Shown here one piece after another: positions 1 through 7,357 of a stretch of DNA of 64,000 nt (the stretch's first letter is position 1; each line of letters begins with the position of its first letter). The position numbers were made by a program, and so were the translations under genes. The DNA lies in contig CAJODB010000001.1 of NCBI GenBank assembly GCA_905233185.1, forward strand, positions 62,001-126,000, read 5' to 3'. The notes beneath the pieces are model-generated. The model did not search any database, was not told the DNA's origin, and worked only from the letters and a program-made list of their open reading frames with translations. Source of the DNA: an uncultured Alphaproteobacteria bacterium. GTDB taxonomy: Bacteria > Pseudomonadota > Alphaproteobacteria > UBA3830.

Positions 1-472
1 ATACGGTGAGGTTGTCGGATATGGAATGTCAGGGGATGCATATCATGTGACAGCACCTCTTGCAGATGGTGATGGAGCCTATAGAGCAATGCGTGAAGCC
101 TTGCGATCTGCAAATCTTTCTCATGATGATATAGATTATATAAATGCGCATGGTACATCTACTCCAGCTGGAGATATAGGTGAGTTACGAGCTGTGGAAC
201 GACTGCTTGGAGAAGGCACAAAAGCTTCAATGTCGTCAACAAAGTCAGCAATTGGACATTTGCTTGGTGCGGCAGGAGCTGTCGAAGCGATTTTCTCAAT
301 ACTTGCAATAAGAGATCAAGTTGCACCGGCTACATTAAACCTACATGAGTCTGAGGAGACATTTTTGGATCTTGTTCCATTACAGCCGAAACAACGAAAA
401 ATCGAATATGCGATGTCAAACTCTTTCGGATTTGGCGGAACAAACGCAAGTTTGATTGTAAAAAAGTTTTAA
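1..472 (+). CDS. fabF: 3-oxoacyl-ACP synthase II, C-terminal part (cut by window start)
   Basis: Condensing enzyme of cytosolic type II fatty acid synthesis, joining malonyl-ACP to a growing acyl-ACP. The frame is already open at base 2 (YGEVVGYGMSGDAYHVTAP), so the methionine codon at 26 is internal. Visible are the first catalytic-His block NAHGTSTPAGD, the Lys/His block KSAIGHLLGAAGAVEA and the closing SFGFGGTNASL, in the order usual for KAS II. The nucleophilic Cys must lie upstream of the window. A FabB-type enzyme is possible but the ending fits FabF better. The other fatty acid genes of the window are in a separate cluster near 9-12 kb. Confidence 0.93.
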   Translation, partial: YGEVVGYGMSGDAYHVTAPLADGDGAYRAMREALRSANLSHDDIDYINAHGTSTPAGDIGELRAVERLLGEGTKASMSSTKSAIGHLLGAAGAVEAIFSILAIRDQVAPATLNLHESEETFLDLVPLQPKQRKIEYAMSNSFGFGGTNASLIVKKF

Positions 473-511
473 GCATAGAAACAATTTATATTGTTAGAAA
501 AAAAAGATTCA

Positions 512-703
512 TTATTTCGATTCATCTAAATTAGAGGACGATTCTTTTGGTTATTCATGTAATCTAAGTCGCATAATAATCTCATCAAAAACTTGAGTAA
601 GAAGCATTTTACTTCATTGTAATTCTATATCAAAATTTGGTGCAGCGGATATTTGATACAATAATAGAATTCCAATTATAAATAACGAGTAACTATTTTT
701 CAT
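512..703 (-). pseudogene. possible decayed small secreted protein
   Basis: An ATG on the minus strand opens a peptide with a convincing signal sequence (MKNSYSLFIIGILLLYQ, then ISAAPNFDIELQ) and reaches TGA after 29 residues. The same frame continues with coding-like sequence, a TAA at 551-553, and a final TAA at 512-514. It could be a very short secreted peptide, or a longer gene broken by two nonsense codons. No clear Shine-Dalgarno precedes the ATG. The rest of the 479-805 gap shows only AT-rich sequence and a small palindrome at 480-495 just after fabF. Very uncertain. Confidence 0.25.
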
Positions 704-805
704 GTATTTAATCTATTTCATATTACACAATACTATAATTTATGATTGATTTTTCAAAAGATAACGATATTGTGGCATTGTGTGAATGTGTAAAGTTATA
801 GTGAA

Positions 806-1429
806 ATGAAGAAAATATTATTTTTTTTTATTATTAATCCCATTTTATTTTTTGGTACATATGCAATGGATCGTTACGTTCATTATGGACATCAACAAAA
901 AAAATCTCATAGAGAATACCGAACAACATTTCAGAGACAAAATAATAGTTGTAATTTCTCAGATGCGGAAAAAGATGTTATAAGTGATGATATTTCTAAT
1001 ATTGATTCAGAAGATGAAGTACCTTCTTCCAAAGATAAAAAAATGCTCTTTATGCCAAGAGGAAAACCCGTTTTAACAACGAAAATAGCTTCGTCCAAAA
1101 TAATTCCTCAACCATTTATTCTACCTCAGCATCTGCAGAATCAAGAAGAAACTAAATCTTTTATGACTAATGTACTTTTTGCAAATAGCAGTGATGTAAG
1201 AATATATGCAATGGAGACATATGGTTATTTGGGAGAAATAAAAAAATTGATATTGAAAGTAGTAGTTGAATCAGATCGAAAAACATTTTTGAGTAAAGTT
1301 CAAGAGATAGAAGCTAATTTGCAGAAAGTTTTAATGAAAAATTTTTTAGAAACATCAGATAAAGAAATAGCAAAATTATGTGTGGAACATTCTATTGCCT
1401 TATTGAAGGAAGTAAAATCCACATTGTAA
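806..1429 (+). CDS. secreted protein of unknown function
   Basis: I do not recognise the family. The first ~20 residues (MKKILFFFIINPILFFGTYA) form a typical Sec signal peptide, with likely cleavage after TYA. The mature part starts His/Gln/Lys-rich, passes through an acidic Ser/Asp stretch near residues 55-75 and ends in about 90 residues that look helical and amphipathic (ETYGYLGEIKKLILKVVVES onward). No cysteine pairs or catalytic motif stand out. It stands alone on the plus strand with long AT-rich gaps on both sides. An envelope or exported role is inferred only from the signal peptide. Confidence 0.7.
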   Translation: MKKILFFFIINPILFFGTYAMDRYVHYGHQQKKSHREYRTTFQRQNNSCNFSDAEKDVISDDISNIDSEDEVPSSKDKKMLFMPRGKPVLTTKIASSKIIPQPFILPQHLQNQEETKSFMTNVLFANSSDVRIYAMETYGYLGEIKKLILKVVVESDRKTFLSKVQEIEANLQKVLMKNFLETSDKEIAKLCVEHSIALLKEVKSTL

Positions 1430-1865
1430 GTTTCTTTTACCTTTTTTTCTCAAAAGCTCTCATTGGCGGCTTTATAAATTAAAAGCGAAATCAAAACATT
1501 TGATGAACATATCTATTTAATGGAATTGAAAAGAAATAGCTAGATTTTTTCTTTTTCTTAACGGTATTTTGTAAAAATAAAAAATGAATGATGTTTTTGC
1601 GTATTATATAGGTATTTATTGCACCGTTAAGTTGCAAAAAATATACTTTGAAAAATAATAAACACAATAACGTTATGAAGTTGGTAACTATAATGAACCT
1701 TCGGATTTAGAAAAATGTATTATGCTACACAAATTTGCGGAAAAAGTAATCATCAAGTAATTGCTCTAGTTTGTTGCAATTAAATTGGTTATTACGCAAA
1801 AAACAGTGTTGTTTTCTGTTGCTAACAAAGGATTTTATTTTTTTATATAAGCTTATAACGATTTA
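1430..1865. other. gene-free gap before yraN
   Basis: AT-rich sequence with no open frame of useful length and no RNA gene that I can recognise. A 9-bp inverted repeat (CTTAACGGT at 1557-1565, ACCGTTAAG at 1623-1631) with a 57-base spacer is the only structure noted, and it may be chance. The promoter of yraN presumably lies in the last 100 bases. Confidence 0.4.
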
Positions 1866-2207
1866 ATGCATACAAAATACAAAGGAATTTTTGGAGAATT
1901 TATTGCATCAATTTATTTGATGTTAAAAGGGTTTCGAATCGAAGAGAGAAGATTCAAAACCCATTGCGGAGAGATTGATTTAATAGCCTCAAAAGATGAT
2001 CTTGTTGTTTTTGTTGAGGTCAAGTCTCGTAAAAGTATGGAAAAATGCTTTAATTCTATTAAAAAACGGCAACTATGCAGGATACAACGCGCGTCTCAAA
2101 TCTTTTTAATGCATAATCCATCATTAGCAGGGCACCAAATCCGATATGATGTTGTATTTATATCGGATTGGTGTCTTCCCGTTCATCTTGAGAACGTTTG
2201 CATGTAA
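1866..2207 (+). CDS. yraN: YraN/UPF0102 family endonuclease-like protein
   Basis: Small cytosolic protein of the UPF0102 family, which has a Holliday-junction-resolvase/restriction-endonuclease-like fold; its cellular role is poorly defined. The family pattern is clear: an amino-terminal helix ending in LMLKGFRIEERRFKTHCGE, then the metal-site block GEIDLIASKDDLVVFVEVKSR, with E, D and E-x-K in the expected spacing. At 113 residues it is near the usual ~120. The ATG has a weak upstream region without an obvious Shine-Dalgarno. A short GC-rich hairpin (TGGGG/CCCCA, 2235-2247) follows the stop and may end transcription toward the convergent gene. Confidence 0.85.
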   Translation: MHTKYKGIFGEFIASIYLMLKGFRIEERRFKTHCGEIDLIASKDDLVVFVEVKSRKSMEKCFNSIKKRQLCRIQRASQIFLMHNPSLAGHQIRYDVVFISDWCLPVHLENVCM

Positions 2208-2251
2208 ATTAAAAAGGATCTCCGTCGCAAGCTGTGGGGTATCCCCAGTGA

Positions 2252-3001
2252 TTAAACTGAGTCACTTTGTGGTGGTAAATCACTTGAACTTGAAGAGTTA
2301 GGCAACGAATCGTCATCATCTTCATCCTCTGCTCTACCTTCTTCCAATAAAGTTGCGAGTCCCGCTCTTTCTCGTGCGGCAGCTTGGCCAGCCATTACTA
2401 CCATATTATATGCAATGCATGTCAAACGCTTTGTTTTGCAATATGAGTGTACTTTTGATAGTAAAGCACCTATACCGGCTACTGCACCACTTGATGTTGC
2501 TAAAGCAACGGCTTTATTAGGAAAAGTATTAGCTAATACTGCGCAAATCACAACTGTAATAGATGCGAAGTTTTGCGATGTTCCTGCAAACCATTGCGCA
2601 ATTCCCCAACCTGCGCTTCTCCAGTCGTATACGCTTCTTATTGGTGTGCGACCAAGTGATAATGCTTCCATATCCGCTTGGGCAATTTGTTCTGGAGTCA
2701 TATAATTATTCTCGAGAAATCTGCAACTTTCGATCACTTTATCAATATTTTGTGTTACTCCCATAGATCTTAAGAAAGGTCCGTAATCTCTGCCTCGATT
2801 GGATGGAGTGGCATTATTTGTTGGAGCGACATTACGGACTTCTGTTGTAATTGCAGATATGGTGCTGTTTCGTTGTGTGATCGACTGTGTAATCGGAGTG
2901 GAATCAGATGGCGTATGAGAATCTTCTGTTAACATTCCGTACGTATTTGAAAACAAAAGTAAAACTGCTGCAAATATTTTTAACTTCGTTAATATTTTCA
3001 T
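2252..3001 (-). CDS. secreted or membrane-associated protein of unknown function
   Basis: Not recognised. An N-terminal signal peptide (KLKIFAAVLLLFSNTYG) is followed by a Thr/Ser-rich segment and a middle helical part. A hydrophobic stretch around residues 145-180 (SITVVICAVLANTFPNKAVA onward) could be one or two membrane helices. The tail is acidic and then Ser-rich (EDEDDDD, SSSSS). The start is supported by AAAAAAGGAGATTAGA directly before the ATG. The gene converges on yraN and is divergent from pgk. An exported effector-like or envelope protein is plausible but nothing in the sequence proves it. Confidence 0.7.
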   Translation of the reverse strand: MKILTKLKIFAAVLLLFSNTYGMLTEDSHTPSDSTPITQSITQRNSTISAITTEVRNVAPTNNATPSNRGRDYGPFLRSMGVTQNIDKVIESCRFLENNYMTPEQIAQADMEALSLGRTPIRSVYDWRSAGWGIAQWFAGTSQNFASITVVICAVLANTFPNKAVALATSSGAVAGIGALLSKVHSYCKTKRLTCIAYNMVVMAGQAAARERAGLATLLEEGRAEDEDDDDSLPNSSSSSDLPPQSDSV

Positions 3002-3272
3002 TCTAATCTCCTTTTTTGTGTTTTATTGATACAAAAAAGACAAATGTGACAAAAGAAGCTGCGATTTTACAAAAAAATACGAGATTAATAATAAGAATGT
3101 TAAAAAGTGTACATTAAAAGTCTTAAAAAAAGATTAATTTTTAAGAAAAATATTTTTTTGATTGTAACTTCGTTTTTTTATGCGTTTTTTACTTTTTATT
3201 AACTAATTAATGATAGTACCATAATAGTATGGGCTTATTGCCTCATTTGTTTGTTGTGATTGTGGTGTTGAA

Positions 3273-4469
3273 ATGACGGCGACTGATTTTATAGCAACGA
3301 CTGATTTGCAAGGAAAACGAGTAATTGTTCGCGTTGATCTTAATGTTCCCATTCAAAATGGAGTTGTTCAAGATATTTCTCGTATAAAAAATATAGCTCC
3401 TACAATTAACTTTCTGAAAAAAGCTCATTCAAAAATAATTTTAATTTCACACCTCGGAAAAACCAGTTCCAAAAATGAGGCGCAAAGTCTACGACAAGTC
3501 GTAAGTGCCTTAGAAAATGAGTATAAAAGTAAAGTTGTATTCATAGATGATTGTTTAAGTGAGCAAGCTGATAAAATAATATCAGAAGCTTCTTTTAATG
3601 ATTTGATTCTTCTTGAAAATCTGCGCTTTTATAAAGAGGAAGAAGCTTGCGACCAGGAATTTGCGCAAAAGCTCGCGAAGTTTGGTGATTTTTACATCAA
3701 TGAGGCATTTTCAGTATCCCATCGAAAACATGCGTCTGTTTATGCTTTGCCGCTGTTTCTGCCACATGCACTCGGATTGGCTTTCAAAAAAGAGATGGGA
3801 GTTATAGACAATTTCTTAAACAATGCGAAATCTCCGAAAATGAGCATTGTCGGAGGCGCTAAGCTGTCAACAAAAGTTAATCTGCTCAAAAATCTTGTGA
3901 AAAAAGTGGATAAATTGGCGTTAGGAGGAGGTATTGCCGGTGCTTTTTTGGCTTTTCAAGGAAATACTTCGTTAAAAATTGCAGCACAGAAAGAATTTGA
4001 AAAAGAAGTCGTAGAAATAGTCGGAAATGCTAAGGAATGTGGCTGTGAATTGATTTTTCCTGTTGATTTCAGTGCGTTAATGTCTGAAAACAATGAGAAT
4101 TCTATTATAACAGCTGATGGTCTTAATGCATCGATTTTCGATATTGGTCCCGAAAGTGTGAAGTTGTTTCTGCGCCATATTAGAGAAAGTGCGACAATTT
4201 TATGGAATGGTCCTGTAGGGTTATTTGAAAAAACACCATTTGATTTCGGAACGCGGTCGATAGGAGAAGAAATAGCAAGATTGACGAGAGAAGGAAGAAT
4301 CGTTTCGATTGTAGGCGGTGGAGATACTGGTTTTGCAATGAATAAATTCGGATTTTCGAAAGATCTGACATATCAATCTACGTCAGGCGGAGCCTTTTTG
4401 GCGTATTTGGAAGGAAGCAAGCTTCCCGGACTTATGGCGATGAAAGACGCATTTTCACTACAAGAATGA
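3273..4469 (+). CDS. pgk: phosphoglycerate kinase
   Basis: Cytosolic glycolytic enzyme that transfers phosphate between 1,3-bisphosphoglycerate and ADP. The two-domain signature is complete: substrate-binding RVDLNVPIQNG near the start, SHLGKTSSK, LENLRFYKEEE, NEAFSVSHRKHAS, then the nucleotide domain with VGGAKLSTKVNLL, LWNGPVGLFE and the glycine loop VGGGDTGFA, ending STSGGAFLAYLEG. Length (398 residues) is standard. No other glycolytic gene is adjacent. It lies alone on the plus strand; the start has little Shine-Dalgarno support, but the N-terminus aligns with the family. Confidence 0.97.
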   Translation: MTATDFIATTDLQGKRVIVRVDLNVPIQNGVVQDISRIKNIAPTINFLKKAHSKIILISHLGKTSSKNEAQSLRQVVSALENEYKSKVVFIDDCLSEQADKIISEASFNDLILLENLRFYKEEEACDQEFAQKLAKFGDFYINEAFSVSHRKHASVYALPLFLPHALGLAFKKEMGVIDNFLNNAKSPKMSIVGGAKLSTKVNLLKNLVKKVDKLALGGGIAGAFLAFQGNTSLKIAAQKEFEKEVVEIVGNAKECGCELIFPVDFSALMSENNENSIITADGLNASIFDIGPESVKLFLRHIRESATILWNGPVGLFEKTPFDFGTRSIGEEIARLTREGRIVSIVGGGDTGFAMNKFGFSKDLTYQSTSGGAFLAYLEGSKLPGLMAMKDAFSLQE

Positions 4470-4827
4470 GGTATTGCTTCGATGAGTTATTTTTTAGTAA
4501 ACAATATCTAATTTAATCTTTTAACCTACCAGTACAATGGAATATTAATATTTCCCTATTAAATTTATGAAAACCAAGGCGACTTAATTAAGCAAAAGTC
4601 TTCGCAAATGAAAAATAAACTGACATTCATTCTTCAAAATCAAATGGTTATTTACTCATCATAGTATTTTTTATTCATTTATAACTATTTTTCATTGTTA
4701 CACAAATTTTTATAACTAAATAACAGCTACTGAAGTACTGATTTCCATTACTCCAAGTAGCTTCTATAAGGAAAAAATGAAAAAACAATTGTGCTCTCTG
4801 CAGTACTTCAAAAACCAATTTTATCGG
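4470..4827. other. gene-free gap after pgk
   Basis: AT-rich, no convincing gene. A 45-codon plus-strand frame with a good Shine-Dalgarno (ATAAGGAAAAA before the ATG at 4777) runs into the opposite-strand gene and is not supported. On the minus strand an ATG at 4695 reads MKNSYK then stop; its first 14 bases are identical to the start of the possible decayed secreted gene at 703, so a remnant of a related gene is possible. A 9-bp inverted repeat GAAGTACTG/CAGTACTTC flanks 4735-4808. Confidence 0.35.
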
Positions 4828-5397
4828 TTAATCATACATAAAAGGAAATTCGGGATATTTTTCATGATGATGTTTTCTTTTCTCCAACAATTTTTCAAGC
4901 GATATCATAATGCGTTCTAGCAATCGCGTCTGTTTATGCAGAATTCCAAGCACTTCTTCACTATGATGATGCCTTTTCATCGGGTTAATCATGAAATCTG
5001 GTTTTTTGTCTATATCTCGTTTGTTATCAAACGTAAAATCATCGCATAAGACGTCATGTTTTAGACTGAAACAATCTGTATTTTTAGGTAAATGTCGGCA
5101 CGGTGGAGGTGGCGGGCATAATCTTCTTTTTTCGTGTTTTTGCGATGGATTTTTATGATCAAAGTGACGAATTCGTTTTTCTCTTGCATCATATTTTTTT
5201 TCTTCAAAGTCTTCATCGGATACGCTGTTATCTTGTACAACGATTTTAAAACCAAGAGGTAGTTCTTCTATTTGCATTGGAATTGATTGGGCATCTATAC
5301 GAAATTGATCTTCAGGTTCAAAAAATGATTCTATCGGAAAATCTGAAGCAATAGTAACTCCTGAAATCAGAAACAGACAAAAAACAATTTTTTTCAT
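4828..5397 (-). CDS. secreted, His/Pro-containing protein of unknown function
   Basis: Not recognised. I place the start at the second methionine (MKKIVFCLFLISGVTIAS), because GGAG lies 9 bases upstream and the residues before it do not fit a signal peptide; an ATG five codons earlier is the alternative. The signal peptide probably ends at TIAS. The mature chain has a Pro-rich, Cys-flanked segment (CPPPPPCRH), a second Cys pair (CFSLKHDVLC), and a helical tail with scattered His clusters (RHHHSEE, KRKHHHEK) that might bind metal. It is a single gene between pgk and TadE-like copy A. Confidence 0.68.
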   Translation of the reverse strand: MKKIVFCLFLISGVTIASDFPIESFFEPEDQFRIDAQSIPMQIEELPLGFKIVVQDNSVSDEDFEEKKYDAREKRIRHFDHKNPSQKHEKRRLCPPPPPCRHLPKNTDCFSLKHDVLCDDFTFDNKRDIDKKPDFMINPMKRHHHSEEVLGILHKQTRLLERIMISLEKLLEKRKHHHEKYPEFPFMYD

Positions 5398-5530
5398 ACT
5401 TTTTTTCTCCATGTTATTTATTCAATTCTAATTAAAAAAAGTTAAAAATGCGTAAAGATTGTCAAAAATTATGGAGATTTTTACAAAAATAATATATGTA
5501 ATTTTGAAAGCTTATAAAAATATTCTAAAT

Positions 5531-6255
5531 TCAATTCTTAACGGGAAATAATCCTGGTTTTGGGGTGATAACCAAATGATAAACACATATATTGGTAGTG
5601 CTATTATCAGCAGCCTTTACTCCAGGTGGATTCATAATGAAAAATCCGAGTTTGTTTTTGTTGAAAGTTTTTGTTCTGCGATAAACAGGGAAAATAAGTA
5701 CTCGTTCTTCTCCATCTTTCTGACAAATTAAATCAGGATGCATGGCTTCTACCTGAGCCTGCGTTATTGTCGATGTACCTACGCCACTTTTTGTCATGTT
5801 ATTCGGGGAAGTACCGCTATCAGTTCCACCATAAGTTTTTTGAAGTTGATAGCTATCGCTGCTTAATCGTTTTACATAATAAAAATGAGCAACATAACAA
5901 ATTCCAAACGGCCACGGATTAAACATGGTATTTGTATGAAAGAAATTAAGGCAACTGGCATATGTTATGTTACGTATATCATTGATTGTTAGCTGCTTAT
6001 TTGATCGGTTATTTGCAATTTGCTGAAGCATACTTGCAGTAAGATATGCAGAGGATTTGAGCTTATTTTTCAGCTCATAGAAACGATAGTGATCCGAAAC
6101 AAATAAAAGAAGAGAAATACAGACGGGAATACTGAAGGTGAACTCGATTAAAATACCGCCTTTATGGCGTTTGCAACTGTGCGAAACTCTGTGTAAGAGA
6201 GCGAATACCCCCCCCCGTTAATTTTGGAGCAAATCCTTTGAAACGGTTTGAACAT
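5531..6255 (-). CDS. TadE-like pseudopilin, copy A, out of frame at a G9 tract
   Basis: Member of a three-copy family in this window. The ATG at 6255 has GGAG 9 bases upstream and starts a basic leader (MFKPFQRICSKIN), then nine G. In frame, the ATG product stops after about 35 codons at TAA. One extra G, or loss of two, would join it to the 166-residue body that is open from just after the tract. That body holds the TadE-type segment KGGILIEFTFSIP plus a membrane helix, then the family blocks RFYELKNKLKSSAY, FHTNTMFNPWP, DGEERV and ITPKPGLFP. Unlike copies B and C, a TAA directly precedes the tract in the body frame, so no TTG start is available. Either phase-variable OFF, slippage-dependent, or a pseudogene. 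Confidence 0.72.
6208..6216 (-). repeat. G9 tract in TadE-like copy A
   Basis: Nine consecutive G on the coding strand, about 40 bases after the ATG. Poly-G tracts of 8-11 bases are known phase-variation switches in other bacteria such as Campylobacter. Here the length leaves the downstream body in the -1 frame. The same tract, same length and same register occur in the two other copies. Confidence 0.95.
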
Positions 6256-6297
6256 AGCCTAAGTCTCCGATTCTGTATGGGGCAATTTTAAGGAAAA

Positions 6298-6552
6298 ATA
6301 GTTAATAAAATAAAAAGAATTTGTGGATGGATTTTCTTATTTCTGCTTTTTTGTATTTCCATTCAGAACAACAACTCACACTTCCGCCATTCCTATAGAA
6401 CAAAAGTAACCGTAGAATTTCAGAAAAAGAAACAAAAACTACAATTTTTTATATCGTACACGGACGGAATAACAGAAGAATATTTTATATTCTTCCTTAA
6501 AGTCGAATCAGGAATAAGCAAAAATTCCATTCTATCATCATTTCATCTTTAG
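6298..6552 (+). other. open frame without a normal start, divergent from TadE-like copy A
   Basis: About 84 codons stay open from ATA at 6298 to TAG at 6550-6552, with a hydrophobic stretch early (GWIFLFLLFCIS) followed by a basic and then mixed segment. No ATG, GTG or TTG serves it: the nearest in-frame ATG (6277) is followed by TAA after four codons. A short related-looking stretch lies upstream of copy C (around 55250-55360). It may be a decayed small membrane protein gene or chance. The rest of the 6256-6567 gap shows nothing beyond copy A's ribosome binding site and presumed promoter. Confidence 0.25.
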
Positions 6553-6567
6553 TGATTCATATGTGCT

Positions 6568-6939
6568 TTATCTTTTACAGCATTCAGAAGAGCAAGGAGT
6601 AGAATCGTCTATTGAAAATGACTTTCCGCAAGCACATTTTACTTTTGCATTCGGATTTTCGAATACAATATTGCCTCCCATAGGGGTTGTGACATAATCC
6701 ATGGTCATGTTTGCTACAAAAAGAGCAGATTTCGAAGAGATGTATACTTTCGCACCGTCTTCTTCGATTAGCAAATCTGCGGGGTTAGGCTCATGTACAA
6801 ATTCCATTTCATAACTCATTCCGCTACAGCCTCCGGGTTTTATATCTAAACGTATTCCGAGACATTTTTCACGATTAATTGATGCTTTAATAAACTCTAT
6901 AGCCGCAGGTGTAATATTTATAAAATTGTCCATCGTCAT
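6568..6939 (-). CDS. iscA: A-type Fe-S cluster carrier, IscA/ErpA family
   Basis: Accepts and delivers Fe-S clusters in the cytosol as part of the ISC pathway. The three cluster-binding cysteines are in place: one in PGGCSGMSYEMEF and the C-terminal pair in KCACGKSFSI. The middle segment MDYVTTPMGGNIVFENPNA is typical of the family. Length (123) is slightly longer than the usual 107-110 because of a Cys/Ser-rich tail (STPCSSECCKR), which adds three more cysteines. It is the last gene of iscS-iscU-iscA, only two bases after iscU. Assignment to IscA rather than ErpA or SufA rests on the operon. Confidence 0.92.
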   Translation of the reverse strand: MTMDNFINITPAAIEFIKASINREKCLGIRLDIKPGGCSGMSYEMEFVHEPNPADLLIEEDGAKVYISSKSALFVANMTMDYVTTPMGGNIVFENPNAKVKCACGKSFSIDDSTPCSSECCKR

Positions 6940-6941
6940 TT

Positions 6942-7334
6942 TTATTCCTCCGTCTTCTTTTGCTTTGACTTATAATTTTCAATCGCTTTGCTGACAGCTT
7001 CCTCTGCAAGCACTGAACAATGAAGCTTTACAGGTGGAAGAGATAAATAATCTGCTACTTCCTTATTTTTGATTTGTTTTGCATCATCAAGATTTTTCCC
7101 GCGTACCCAATCTGTTATGAGAGCGCTTGAAGCAATTGCAGCACCACATCCAAATGCCTTAAACTTTGCATCTGATATACAGCCATTTTCATCAACTTTA
7201 ATTTGTAGTTTGATAACATCGCCACAGCTTGGTGCACCGACAACAGATGTTCCTACATTTGCGTCATTTTCATCGAAAGTTCCTACATTTTTCGGGTTCT
7301 TATATAAATCCATAACTTTTTTCGAGTATTGCAT
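6942..7334 (-). CDS. iscU: Fe-S cluster assembly scaffold IscU
   Basis: Scaffold on which new Fe-S clusters are built from IscS-derived sulfur. The conserved cysteines are visible in GAPSCGDV, FKAFGCGAAIASSAL and VKLHCSVLAEEA, and the aspartate next to the first Cys is present. LPPVK directly before the third Cys is the motif bound by the HscA chaperone; hscA and hscB are not in this window, so they must lie elsewhere or be replaced. The length of 130 residues is normal. It lies between iscS and iscA on the same strand. Confidence 0.96.
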   Translation of the reverse strand: MQYSKKVMDLYKNPKNVGTFDENDANVGTSVVGAPSCGDVIKLQIKVDENGCISDAKFKAFGCGAAIASSALITDWVRGKNLDDAKQIKNKEVADYLSLPPVKLHCSVLAEEAVSKAIENYKSKQKKTEE

Positions 7335-7357
7335 TCATTTTCTCCTTTCTTCTATGT

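Noticed and set aside
512-703. TGA read as tryptophan to extend the small secreted frame
   Set aside because: The next in-frame stop is TAA, which recoding would not remove, and genes such as folA, amiC and dut read normally with ordinary Trp codons. There is no sign of a changed code.
1557-1631. Inverted repeat CTTAACGGT/ACCGTTAAG as an operator or terminator
   Set aside because: A 57-base spacer and AT-rich surroundings make chance likely, and no gene start or stop is close.
4777-4914. 45-codon plus-strand frame with a good Shine-Dalgarno
   Set aside because: Most of it overlaps the opposite secreted-protein gene, and the peptide has neither signal sequence nor family features.
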